The notes: generated by a model from the letters alone, not told the origin. DNA of 10,786 nucleotides from JAUVIB01 sp964424545 (GCA_964424545.1 CAYRJN010000133.1:1-10786); one strand, 5' to 3'; counted from the stretch's first letter, positions 1-7,473 are shown. Made by a program: numbers and translations.

Positions 1-66
1 GACACATTGACGATTCTACCCGAGCATTTTTTATTAATCACTTTGTGAAGCTGTGTTCTTTTTTTA
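1..66. repeat. Direct repeat copy A (66 nt)
   Basis: This copy matches 2072-2137 at 56 of 66 ungapped positions, in the same orientation. It is cut by the window edge, so the unit may extend to the left. The last three bases form the queE stop codon, so the repeat directly abuts that gene. It contains a short hairpin TCAC-TTT-GTGA (38-48) followed by a T-run (58-65). The two copies bracket the queE-queD-HAD block. The reading frame open through copy B has a TGA here, so the repeat is not conserved as protein. Confidence 0.8.
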
Positions 67-720
67 TACGCCTCTTTTATCCGCCGGCCAGATATATTTA
101 TGCATTTGCAGCTGCATTTGTACGTTATAAAGGCTATCCCCTAAAATCAATTCGGATAAGGCTTTATTATCCATAACACCATAAACGGGAGAAAATAATA
201 TCGTGCAAATTTCATTTAATTTATATTGCTTGATTATGCTTAACGCATAGCGATAATCTTCTCTGTTGCCGACAACAAACTTAACTTCGTCTTTTTCGCT
301 TAAAAATGAGATATTTTCCCAACGGTTTTTATGCGCTTCGCCACTGGTCGGACATTTTATATCCATTATAATATGCACGCGCTCATCTACATCGCCAATG
401 TCGCGATGCCCGCCCGTTTCCAAAAGCAACTCATATCCTTCATCGCATAACTGCCTCATCAGCGGATGAACATTTTTTTGTAAAAGCGGTTCCCCGCCGG
501 TTATTTCCACAAGATTACATTGATAGGCGCTCGCTTTATCCCGTATTTCTTTAAGCGATAATCGCTTCCCGTCGTCATAGGCATATTGCGTATCGCAATA
601 ACTGCAGCGCAAATCGCAGCCGCTCAAGCGGATAAAAATACATGGTTTGCCGGCAAAAGTCGACTCCCCCTGAATACTATAAAATATTTCGTTTATTTTA
701 AGTGTATGCGCATTACTCAC
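64..720 (-). CDS. queE: 7-carboxy-7-deazaguanine synthase (radical SAM)
   Basis: QueE converts 6-carboxy-5,6,7,8-tetrahydropterin to 7-carboxy-7-deazaguanine, a cytoplasmic radical-SAM ring contraction in queuosine/7-deazapurine synthesis. The 218-residue length is normal. The N-terminal YSIQGES and FAGKPCIFIRLSGC stretches are typical, the 4Fe-4S site is CX3CX2C (Cys35, Cys39, Cys42), and the SAM-binding GGEP motif is at about 75-78. The chosen start is GTG at 720; there is no in-frame ATG nearby, and this GTG overlaps the queD stop (GTGAGTAA, 8 nt), which suggests translational coupling. The partner queD lies directly upstream; queC and queF are not in the window. The stop codon lies in the edge of a dispersed repeat. 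Family identification is firm. Confidence 0.95.
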   Translation of the reverse strand: MSNAHTLKINEIFYSIQGESTFAGKPCIFIRLSGCDLRCSYCDTQYAYDDGKRLSLKEIRDKASAYQCNLVEITGGEPLLQKNVHPLMRQLCDEGYELLLETGGHRDIGDVDERVHIIMDIKCPTSGEAHKNRWENISFLSEKDEVKFVVGNREDYRYALSIIKQYKLNEICTILFSPVYGVMDNKALSELILGDSLYNVQMQLQMHKYIWPADKRGV

Positions 721-1078
721 AATAATCCAGCCGATATTTTTCCGTTTCCCAAATGCTTATCTTTGACATAGAGACCTCTTTCGGCAGCGTTTGGGCGATT
801 TCATGATATAAATAACGCGCCATATTTTCAGCCGTCGGATTTATAGAATCAAACGGAGCAATTTCATTCAGGTTTTGATGATCATATCTCATTACAACTT
901 TTTCGCTCGCCTCTTTAAGGTCCTTAAAATCCATGGCCATGCCCACATCATTAACCGCGGCGCTTTTAACTTCAACGCGTATTTTCCAATTGTGTCCGTG
1001 AATGCGCCTGCAATCGCCTTCAAAATCGCGCAGAAAATGTGCCGCCGATATATTTAATTCAACCGATAAAAAAAACAT
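713..1078 (-). CDS. queD: 6-carboxytetrahydropterin synthase (QueD/PTPS family)
   Basis: QueD turns 7,8-dihydroneopterin triphosphate into 6-carboxytetrahydropterin, the substrate of QueE encoded just downstream. The 121-residue protein is one T-fold domain. Zinc ligands are His14, His27 and His29 (HGH motif), with the catalytic Cys23 four residues before the HGH. The DHQNLN segment (66-71), PTAEN (81-85) and the pterin-binding Glu in WETE (Glu111) are all present. The ATG at 1078 has a GGAAG site 8-9 nt upstream. It follows the HAD gene after 48 nt and overlaps queE, so the three are likely one transcript. The pairing with QueE favours QueD over the eukaryote-type pyruvoyl synthase. Confidence 0.95.
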   Translation of the reverse strand: MFFLSVELNISAAHFLRDFEGDCRRIHGHNWKIRVEVKSAAVNDVGMAMDFKDLKEASEKVVMRYDHQNLNEIAPFDSINPTAENMARYLYHEIAQTLPKEVSMSKISIWETEKYRLDYCE

Positions 1079-1126
1079 TTATTATCTTCCATATTTATTT
1101 TTCTTTAAACTTTTTTGTATGGATAA

Positions 1127-1792
1127 TTATTCTTTAATGCCCGTTAATTTTAAAATCAATTTTTCAACGTCATAAAAATCACCGACAACATAATGCGCTT
1201 CTTTTAATATTTCCTCGGATACGGTAGTTGTAATACCGATCACCGTCATACCGGCATCTACGGCGCTTTTTACGCCGAGCGGCGCATTCTCCACGGCAAT
1301 ACATGCTTCCGGCGACAGGCCTAACAGGTCGGCGCCTTTTAAATAGGGATCGGCGTGCGGTTTTCCTCTTTTGACATCATCCACCGTAACAACGACCTTG
1401 AAAAAGTCGGAAAAATATTCGTCTATAATAGGCTCTACTCGTTCGCGCGAACCGCCGGTAACAACGCCCGTTTTAATATCTTTTTCTTTCAGATTACGCA
1501 GCATTTCAAGATAATGTTCATAAAATTCCACGGTCATCAATTCATTGTAATAATACACTTTCCGCTTCACAATTTCCGAGATTATTTCATCATCCATCCC
1601 ATAGCGACGTCCGATAGCTCGGGAAATCTCATCAATGCCTTGTCCTTCCAAAGGTAAAAAATCTTCTTTTTTTAATTCAATCCCCTTCTCGGCAAATGCC
1701 ATGCGCCAGCCTTCGTAATGCTGTTCCATACTCTTAACGGTTACGCCGTCAAAATCAAACAAAACGCCTTGTTTTTGCAATTCAATTTCCAT
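1127..1792 (-). CDS. HAD-superfamily phosphatase/phosphoglucomutase-like (subfamily IA)
   Basis: This is a cytoplasmic HAD hydrolase of 221 residues with the four class motifs: DFDGV at 13-17 (nucleophile Asp13, acid/base Asp15), Thr112 in VVTGGS, Lys144 in RGKPHADPY, and the acidic motif at 166-169. That last motif reads VEN where most members of this group have ED, so one of the two usual Mg-binding acids is Asn169. A helical cap occupies about 20-90. The shape resembles beta-phosphoglucomutase and phosphoglycolate phosphatase; the substrate cannot be read from sequence. The ATG at 1792 has no clear Shine-Dalgarno site. It is first of three same-strand genes before queD and queE, but a role in queuosine synthesis is not implied by its motifs. 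Confidence 0.85.
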   Translation of the reverse strand: MEIELQKQGVLFDFDGVTVKSMEQHYEGWRMAFAEKGIELKKEDFLPLEGQGIDEISRAIGRRYGMDDEIISEIVKRKVYYYNELMTVEFYEHYLEMLRNLKEKDIKTGVVTGGSRERVEPIIDEYFSDFFKVVVTVDDVKRGKPHADPYLKGADLLGLSPEACIAVENAPLGVKSAVDAGMTVIGITTTVSEEILKEAHYVVGDFYDVEKLILKLTGIKE

Positions 1793-1911
1793 TCGTTATT
1801 AATAGTTTACAGTATGCTTCTATTTATATTTTCGGAGTTTCAAAAAATATCATATTTCAGATATTTTCAGTAATCCTTTTGCTATATTTTCAGATTTATC
1901 ATTTTAACAAC

Positions 1912-1940
1912 TTGTAAATATTTAGATTTTCCGATTAAAT
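1912..1940 (+). promoter_or_regulatory. Possible sigma70-like promoter ahead of the intergenic repeat
   Basis: TTGTAA (1912-1917) and TTAAAT (1935-1940) are separated by exactly 17 nt and would start a plus-strand transcript near 1947 running into the repeat and terminator. The boxes are weak matches in an AT-rich stretch, so chance occurrence is quite possible. It is listed because a plus-strand terminator lies about 240 nt downstream with no gene to account for it. Confidence 0.22.
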
Positions 1941-1996
1941 CAACAATGAAAAATAATTATATAGCATACAATTATTCCAACATCTGCGCCCCCATT

Positions 1997-2073
1997 ATCA
2001 TTCCCGTATATTTTATAAAGGAATCTAAACCTTCCTATTCAGGATTCAGATTTTCCGATTCATCGGAGAATGA
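1997..2073. repeat. TCATTC-ended inverted-repeat element (MITE/dRS3-like)
   Basis: The ends are imperfect inverted repeats: TCATTCCCG at 1998-2006 and CGGAGAATGA at 2064-2073, whose complement is TCATTCTCCG. Inside the right end is an 8-bp hairpin (2051-2058 with 2063-2070, loop TTCA, one G-T pair). The TCATTCCCG...CGGGAATGA form resembles small dispersed intergenic repeats known in many bacteria, such as Neisseria dRS3; that link is by pattern only. Its right end runs straight into the 66-nt repeat at 2072, so both may be parts of a longer unit. No transposase is encoded here. The surrounding 1793-2241 gap shows no convincing gene. Confidence 0.5.
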
Positions 2074-2137
2074 CACATTTACGATTCTATCGGTACTTTT
2101 TTTATTAATCGCTTTGCGAAGCTATATTCTTTTTTTA
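2072..2137. repeat. Direct repeat copy B (66 nt)
   Basis: This is the second copy of the repeat at 1-66, offset by 2071 nt, with 10 mismatches and no gaps. Its hairpin TCGC-TTT-GCGA (2109-2119) has G-C where copy A has A-T at the same stem position, a compensatory pair of changes that keeps the stem. A T-run follows (2129-2136). The copy begins inside the end of the TCATTC-ended element, so copy A may also carry that element beyond the window edge. Confidence 0.8.
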
Positions 2138-2157
2138 CAAAACCTTTCCAAATTCTT

Positions 2158-2188
2158 CGGCCGCTATATTACAAGCGGCCGTCTTTTT
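2158..2188 (+). terminator. Rho-independent terminator, plus strand
   Basis: CGGCCGCT (2158-2165) and AGCGGCCG (2174-2181) form a perfect 8-bp GC-rich stem with an 8-nt loop, followed by TCTTTTT. The complement side has no T-run, so it acts for plus-strand transcripts only. The nearest convincing upstream plus-strand gene is absent, as everything to the left is encoded on the minus strand. It could end an unannotated plus-strand RNA from about 1947, or block readthrough into the convergent TPR gene. Confidence 0.75.
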
Positions 2189-2241
2189 ATTTCTTACTTC
2201 TTTACTTTAATAAATCGGTTTATAAAATAATACTTTTTTCA

Positions 2242-3150
2242 TTATCTTAGCGCTTTTCTTTTTTTCCTGTACTTTTCAAAAAGCAAGGGATCCAAACGCT
2301 GCATATAATTCTCTTGTTCTAAAATCGGGCCCACATTCTTTTTATTAAACCGACGGTTATATTCGGCAATATACAGACAGCGTACAAAATGACGGTAACG
2401 TTCATGCAGATAATATTTCACCTGAAAAATCCGTTCGTCAATCTCTTTTTGACGCATTATTTGATAAAAAGATTCATCCTCTTCCAAAAACAGCCAGTTG
2501 CGATACCACGACTCAAAGGTCAACAACCATGCGGCTTCCTGATGATTGGTGCGTTGCGAATGCAGTTTACCGTAAAGCATTTTAAATTGCGATAAATAGA
2601 GATCGTTTTCCGCCAATTCATCGGCGGCAAGAAAGAGATTCTGCGTTAAAACGGCAACGGCCGATTTTTGCTCTTTTTGCTCTAAATAACACCAACCGAG
2701 ATAAATCCGGCTTATTACATCATCGCTATTATTTCTCAAACGCTCTCTCAGTAAATCCGCCGCTTCTTCGTAATTACCGGCAAGAAATTCAAAAACGCCG
2801 ATTTGCTCTTTTTTAAGCGTATCGGATCTGTTATGAAATCGCTCGTTATAAACATTAACGATATATCTTATAAAGAGATTTCGACTATATCGACTGATTT
2901 TATTATTCACTTCAAGTCGGCGAATATTTTTCCAAAGTTTGAACAACTCATCGGGCGATTCTATATGCTTTGCCTTATTATCTTCCCATATTTCCTTAAT
3001 TTCCACGGCATTTTCTTGCCATTCGCTTAAAGCGGTAATCTTATAATAAGTCAGCCATTTATCCAGTGCTCCATCTATATCCTCGTTAAGGAAAGCCGTT
3101 TCAGCTTCACCCAGCAAATGATCAAAATTGTCCCAAAAAGTAGCCGACAT
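2242..3150 (-). CDS. Hypothetical TPR-like helical protein
   Basis: I do not recognise the family. The 302-residue protein has no signal peptide or membrane segment and is predicted almost wholly helical. Residues about 114-175 read as two tetratricopeptide-type helix pairs (AGNYEEAADLL, then YLGWCYLEQKEQKSAVAVL), and an acidic, Trp-rich N-terminal part has a further weak repeat (AFLNEDIDGALDKWLTYY). The C-terminal 70 residues are rich in Arg, Lys and Tyr and end in a basic tail. TPRs usually hold protein partners, so an adaptor role is possible but unproven. The ATG at 3150 has an AAGGAAAA site about 7 nt upstream. It stands alone, with 244 nt and 449 nt of non-coding DNA on its two sides. 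Confidence 0.8.
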   Translation of the reverse strand: MSATFWDNFDHLLGEAETAFLNEDIDGALDKWLTYYKITALSEWQENAVEIKEIWEDNKAKHIESPDELFKLWKNIRRLEVNNKISRYSRNLFIRYIVNVYNERFHNRSDTLKKEQIGVFEFLAGNYEEAADLLRERLRNNSDDVISRIYLGWCYLEQKEQKSAVAVLTQNLFLAADELAENDLYLSQFKMLYGKLHSQRTNHQEAAWLLTFESWYRNWLFLEEDESFYQIMRQKEIDERIFQVKYYLHERYRHFVRCLYIAEYNRRFNKKNVGPILEQENYMQRLDPLLFEKYRKKRKALR

Positions 3151-3394
3151 AAGTTTTTCCTTGAAAAATAAAGCTGAAATTAACCGAAATGCCTAAATAA
3201 AACAACTATTTCTTTGTAATATCGAGACTGCAAAAAAGAAAATATTGACTTCTGATCTACGCTTTAAACGCGTACATGAGAAAAGCCGTAAAAAAGCGCT
3301 AATTTTAACAATATCTTCAATTCTTCGCATCGCTTGGATATAATTAAAAAGCGCTTAATATTTAAAATCTTTTATTTAAGTTTGTTAAAAAACC
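3151..3394. other. Intergenic region with a repeated 10-mer
   Basis: This 244-nt gap between the GH2 gene and the TPR gene contains no gene that I can support. The 10-mer AAAAAGCGCT occurs at 3291-3300 and 3346-3355, 55 nt apart, each with the palindrome AGCGCT. They could be a regulator's binding sites for the TPR gene promoter or chance in AT-rich DNA. No GC-rich terminator hairpin was seen after the GH2 stop; only an AT-only GTTAAA/TTTAAC pairing lies over it. Confidence 0.35.
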
Positions 3395-6160
3395 TTATTT
3401 AACCGACAGCTTCATCCTTCCTTTCAATCCGTTTTTACTTTCGGCAACAAACAGCACTTCTCCACCTGCAATATATTCAACGTCTATCGCGGTTTTTCCT
3501 GAATTAGTTTTTGCTTTGATTGTTTTTCTACCTCTTTTAAAGCGCGCAGGTCCGTTTATTTTTATTTCGATTTCATAATTATCTACCGGAACAAGACTTC
3601 CGAACTTATCCACAACGCTGACTAGAACCTTTGTTTTTATACCGGCAACAATAGGAATAAACGGTTGGGGAATAATATTAAGAGCCTTCTCTTCGGCGGT
3701 ACGCGATTCTATAACCAAGCGGCCGGTTTGAAGTCCGTCGGACTCAGCGCTAACGCTGATTTTGCCGCTTTTCGCCTTGGAACGGATTACGGCAAAACAA
3801 TAACCGTTAAACGTTTTACAGGCTTCACTTTTAGCAGGCGTATGGTCCGGCAAATCGCCATTGCCTGTCCCAAGAAGTTTACCGGCGCCGGCAACGTTAA
3901 AACGTATTAAACGGCACGCATTAGGAAGCGTTACGCCGTTCTTATCCACTACCGCCGCTTTTATGAGCGTAACATCCCGGCCGTCGGCAATTAACGGTTC
4001 CATCTCCTTTTCCGCTAAGTAGGGCGACATATATCTTTGTAAAATGATTTTTGTCGCCTTACCCGCTGTTTTTACCTCTTCCGTCAAAACAACAGCGCCG
4101 TTCCGTTTGCCGACAGCGCTTAAAATACCCGGTTCATAGGGAACAATCCACTCCAAATGGTCCTGAATTCTATCATAATATTTGGGATTCTCAAAATAGC
4201 GATAGTTTCTTTTTTCCGGAGGTAAATCCTTAAAAGGAATCGCATCATAAAGTGTTCGGTCAAGTTGCCTTTTTTGCAAACCAAGGGAACGGCCGTTTAA
4301 GAACAATTCCACTTCGTCACAGTTTGTATAACCCCATACTTTTATCTTTTGTCCCTCTTTGCCCGGCCAGGTCCAATGCGGAAAAATATGAATCATCGGC
4401 TTTTGCGTCCAAAGAGAAGTAAAATAATAGTATTGATCTTTAGGCGTCATGCCCATATCGATAATACCGTATCCCGAGCGTGAAAGCGGCCAAAGCGTTC
4501 CTTCGCCCCAATAATCAATCCCCGCCCATAAACAACCGCCGCCAAGCCATTTGCGGGTGCGAATTCGTTTCCAATATCCTTCAACGCTGACACAAGCGCT
4601 GTATATATCCTGAATCTCGCCTTCGAACATATTATATTCTGGATTAATCCCATATACACCCCGGCGCGTCTTTTTGGCCGAATATTCGCTTATTAAACCG
4701 ATTTTCCACTCCGGAGAATCAAGATGATCCTGATCGGCGCGCAGCCAATTATAATTGTAACTAACCACATCAACGGCCTCTCCGTAACCGTTCTCATTCA
4801 CGGGCATTGAAGCCGCAAACGTGGTCATTCTTGTGGGATCGAGTTTATGAGCCAATTCCGTTGCCGCTCTGATTATATCCGCTCCGAATAGCGTGCTTTC
4901 CAGGGGCGACTCATTTTCCAACGACCACAAAATAACGCTCGGATGATTGCGATCCCTAATAATCGTTGATTCCACCAAAGGCAGTTCAACTTCTTTGCTC
5001 TCCAATTTTCGCTCGCATTCATCCCAAACCAACATACCGATTTCATCGCAAAAATCCAACCGTTCCGGCGTTGCAGGATTGTGACTGGAACGATAAAGAT
5101 TAAATCCCGCTTTTTTCATGGCAATCATTTGGTCGCGTTGAAGGCGATCGGGCAACGCGCTTCCCAACACGGGCATATCGTAATGGGCGCAGAAACCTCG
5201 TAATTTTATATGTTTTCCGTTCAAAAAGAATCCGTTTTCAGCCTCAAAATAAAGAGAGCGGATACCGAATCGCGTTTCATAAACATCGACCGTTTGACCA
5301 GACAGTTCAATTTCTGAATAGACTTTGTATAAATAAGGAGAATCAATAGCCCATAATTTCGGTTGCAATACATCGATATTTTGTATAAACACCTTTTCTC
5401 CACCCGCCGGCAAAATATAACCGGATGAGACTTTGGCGACGACATACCCCCTTGCATCGACAATTTTATTTATTAATTTGAATTGTTTATTTTCCGTGTA
5501 GCCATTTTTTACTTTTATTTCAATTTTTACCTTCGCTCTGTTTGGCGTAATTTCCGGCGTCGATACGAATACACCCCAATTATCCACATGAAGTTTATTG
5601 GTAACTACAATCCATACATGACGATATATTCCATTGCCTTCGTACATATCCTCCTCGTGTCGACGGCCGTCTACGCGAACGCGCAGACTGTTGGGAATCT
5701 CTCTCCCTATCTGAACATAATCGGTTAGATCATAGACAAAACTCGTATAACCGGAAGTATGATGGCCAATATAAGCATAATTCATCCAAACGTCGCTTTC
5801 ACGATAAATGCCGTCAAAAACAATATATATTTTCCGACCTTCATAGCTCTCAGGAAAGCGTAATCCTTTTTTATACCAAGTGATCCCCATGGGCAAAAAT
5901 CCTTGTGTCGTATTGTTTTCGGCAGAAAACGGCCCATTTATTGTCCAGTCATGCGGTAAATTAACGCGCTGCCAAGGACGCTTATTCACTTGATGCGTTT
6001 CTTCTTCTCCATTGATATCTCCGGGATAAAAGAGCCAGTTAAAATCGATATTTATTCTTTCGCGATCATTAAGCGGCCTAACGTAAATTTCATTTTGAGC
6101 CGATACGGAATTATTCATAATCAGAAAAGACAATAAAAGTAGTGTAATATATTTAGACAT
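3395..6160 (-). CDS. Secreted GH2 beta-galactosidase-like glycoside hydrolase
   Basis: This is a retaining exo-glycosidase, exported by a signal peptide (1-21, cut after VSA). The order is sugar-binding jelly roll (about 30-200), Ig-like domain (205-305), TIM barrel (310-600), then C-terminal beta-domains ending in a bacterial Ig-like (Big-1-type) domain. The barrel carries SSHNP, DRNHPSVILWSLENE with the acid/base Glu417, and SEYSAKKTRRGVY with the likely nucleophile Glu492. The open frame extends upstream to 6238, but the signal peptide and a GGAG site 6 nt before the ATG at 6160 fix that start; the ATG at 6163 is possible. At 921 residues it is normal for the Bacteroidota type. GH2 also contains glucuronidases and mannosidases, so the substrate is open. 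It is divergent from the beta-barrel gene. Confidence 0.9.
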   Translation of the reverse strand: MSKYITLLLLSFLIMNNSVSAQNEIYVRPLNDRERINIDFNWLFYPGDINGEEETHQVNKRPWQRVNLPHDWTINGPFSAENNTTQGFLPMGITWYKKGLRFPESYEGRKIYIVFDGIYRESDVWMNYAYIGHHTSGYTSFVYDLTDYVQIGREIPNSLRVRVDGRRHEEDMYEGNGIYRHVWIVVTNKLHVDNWGVFVSTPEITPNRAKVKIEIKVKNGYTENKQFKLINKIVDARGYVVAKVSSGYILPAGGEKVFIQNIDVLQPKLWAIDSPYLYKVYSEIELSGQTVDVYETRFGIRSLYFEAENGFFLNGKHIKLRGFCAHYDMPVLGSALPDRLQRDQMIAMKKAGFNLYRSSHNPATPERLDFCDEIGMLVWDECERKLESKEVELPLVESTIIRDRNHPSVILWSLENESPLESTLFGADIIRAATELAHKLDPTRMTTFAASMPVNENGYGEAVDVVSYNYNWLRADQDHLDSPEWKIGLISEYSAKKTRRGVYGINPEYNMFEGEIQDIYSACVSVEGYWKRIRTRKWLGGGCLWAGIDYWGEGTLWPLSRSGYGIIDMGMTPKDQYYYFTSLWTQKPMIHIFPHWTWPGKEGQKIKVWGYTNCDEVELFLNGRSLGLQKRQLDRTLYDAIPFKDLPPEKRNYRYFENPKYYDRIQDHLEWIVPYEPGILSAVGKRNGAVVLTEEVKTAGKATKIILQRYMSPYLAEKEMEPLIADGRDVTLIKAAVVDKNGVTLPNACRLIRFNVAGAGKLLGTGNGDLPDHTPAKSEACKTFNGYCFAVIRSKAKSGKISVSAESDGLQTGRLVIESRTAEEKALNIIPQPFIPIVAGIKTKVLVSVVDKFGSLVPVDNYEIEIKINGPARFKRGRKTIKAKTNSGKTAIDVEYIAGGEVLFVAESKNGLKGRMKLSVK

Positions 6161-6333
6161 CATTGACTCCACTATTAATTTGATATTAAATTCGTCGGAT
6201 ATAAACCGCAGACTTAGACAATTTAATACATAACTCACATGCGTACAAATTGTTATTTTAGGAATAAACTTGAAACAGGCGATAGATTAGAATAAATTAT
6301 TTTATCAAACAAAAAAAAAACAGACCGCATAGT
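6161..6333. promoter_or_regulatory. Divergent intergenic region between GH2 and beta-barrel genes
   Basis: The 173 nt between the divergent starts at 6160 (minus) and 6334 (plus) must hold promoters for both. The minus side has GGAG before the GH2 start. The plus side has only an A-run (6310-6319) before the ATG and no Shine-Dalgarno site, a pattern common in Bacteroidota. No convincing promoter boxes or operator palindrome could be assigned. Confidence 0.4.
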
Positions 6334-6984
6334 ATGAAAAGATTATTCGCACTTTTTGTTCTTTCTATTCCTTTATCCGTTGTAGCGGATGGATATCCAG
6401 ATTCCCTATCGCGCTTGAGTATTGAAACGGGAGCCAATTTTTCTTTATTTATAAACGCCGAAGAACCTGGAGTTGGCGAAGGATTTAGCGTTGGATTACG
6501 CTACGATAGTCAAATAAGCAAAAAATTATTATTTTCAACAGGTATTTTTTATTCCAAAAAAGGCGGTTATATCGACCATCTCTATGCGGCGGCAGGATAC
6601 TTTGAATTTCTTTTTCTCTACGGCTACCCGTTATATATACGAAAAAATAAAGAAATCAGCGCTTACGGAGGTCTCTCTTTTTTGCTACCTGTCAAAGATT
6701 ATACAAAGAATGACTATAATAGAATTTACTCATCACAAAATATTAACGAGAATAAATATATATGCGACGATGAATCTGCAGGATGCCCCGAATACGGCCC
6801 ATTTAATATCGGCAATAATAGAAACATTGCTCTTGAATTCGGCTGTTTTTACAAATACAAACAAATAATGTTTGACGTTAATGTTAACTATCAACTCCTG
6901 GATTTCGGCGAATTCGGATATTATCACAATATTGATAAAAATCTAATAAGCGTTCAAATCCTTTTCGGATTATTTTTTCGTTAA
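6334..6984 (+). CDS. Outer-membrane beta-barrel protein (small, PorT/OmpA-barrel type)
   Basis: The 216-residue protein begins with a clear signal peptide (MKRLFALFVLSIPLSVVA, cut after residue 18). The rest alternates short amphipathic, aromatic-rich strands with polar turns (FSVGLRYDSQ, LLFSTGIFYSKKGG, ISAYGGLSFLLPV, NIALEFGCFYKYK, MFDVNVNYQLLD, LISVQILFGLFF), consistent with an eight-stranded outer-membrane barrel. A longer Asn-rich loop at about 130-155 contains two Cys that could pair. The function is unknown; such barrels in Bacteroidota include PorT-like proteins and many orphans. It is the only convincing plus-strand gene here. Its stop overlaps the end of an open minus-strand remnant. 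No Shine-Dalgarno site precedes it. Confidence 0.75.
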   Translation: MKRLFALFVLSIPLSVVADGYPDSLSRLSIETGANFSLFINAEEPGVGEGFSVGLRYDSQISKKLLFSTGIFYSKKGGYIDHLYAAAGYFEFLFLYGYPLYIRKNKEISAYGGLSFLLPVKDYTKNDYNRIYSSQNINENKYICDDESAGCPEYGPFNIGNNRNIALEFGCFYKYKQIMFDVNVNYQLLDFGEFGYYHNIDKNLISVQILFGLFFR

Positions 6985-7112
6985 GGTTTTTCCCTACGCA
7001 ATAAATAATTTCCTATCCGTATCTTGACACCATACGTTTTATTGTTATTAGCGTATTCGCCCACACTAAGCATTCCGTCGTTTAAAACTATCCGAAACTT
7101 TCTTTTTTTAAT
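6981..7112 (-). pseudogene. Coding remnant: C-terminal end of an unidentified protein
   Basis: A minus-strand frame is open for 43 codons and ends in TAA at 6983-6981. It reads protein-like (FRIVLNDGMLSVGEYANN, then KTYGVKIRIGNYLLRREKP). The only in-frame ATG is at 7073, giving 30 residues with no ribosome site, so it looks like a gene tail that lost its front. The plus-strand frame opposite is hydrophobic and Pro-rich, as the shadow frames of real minus genes are in this window. A resemblance of GEY...YGVKIRIGNYLLRRE to a shortened type IX secretion C-terminal signal is weak. It overlaps the beta-barrel gene stop by 4 nt. Confidence 0.35.
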
Positions 7113-7150
7113 TTAAAAGTTAAAATCCATTAACTTTAAGAATTATTCTT

Positions 7151-7306
7151 TTATTTATAGCCATTAAGGTATAACTGTTTATTTAAACACCCTTTTATAG
7201 TATTATCAATGCAGAATTGTTTCCGGGACTGTGAACTGTCAAGATATTTTTCAATAAGCGCAAACATCTCTTCCCGACTGCTGCGGATAGTGTTATTTGA
7301 TTCCAT
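7151..7306 (-). pseudogene. IS66-family TnpA-like short ORF, probably truncated
   Basis: A perfect AGGAGG (complement of 7311-7316) lies 4 nt before the ATG at 7306, the strongest ribosome site in the window. The 51-residue product begins MESNNTIRSSREEMFALIEK and continues YLDSSQSRKQFCIDNTI. The pattern R-E-E-M-F-x-L-I...S-x-x-x-K-x-F-C is that of the short accessory protein TnpA of IS66 elements, which is usually around 100 residues and goes on with a YW-containing DNA-binding helix. Here similarity ends near residue 37. No TnpB, TnpC or terminal repeat is visible, so this is a scrap of an element. A small free-standing protein of unknown role is the alternative. Confidence 0.5.
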
Positions 7307-7473
7307 CTTTCCTCCTAAGTTTGAATATGAAGATTAATACTATTAACTTAAGAAGAAATATTACTCAAACAAGATGTACTTCACCGAATGGATACACTTC
7401 CATCATCTAACCAAAAATAAAGATTATATCATCAAAATCCTGATTCTCACCACCCATTTACAACTTTTATTAC

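Noticed and set aside
1..1792. preQ1 riboswitch ahead of the que genes
   Set aside because: No aptamer-like C-rich pseudoknot sequence was found upstream of the HAD gene or queD.
1946..2230. Plus-strand ORF of 94 codons across the intergenic repeat
   Set aside because: No ribosome site, runs through the terminator hairpin, hydrophobic low-complexity product, and its frame is closed by TGA in the other repeat copy.
4447..5728. Several 70-81-codon ORFs on both strands inside the GH2 gene
   Set aside because: They are shadows of the GH2 frame, which carries all the catalytic motifs; none has a ribosome site.
6334..6984. Possible secretion or pilus role for the beta-barrel protein
   Set aside because: Only a generic barrel pattern is visible; no family motif supports a specific function.
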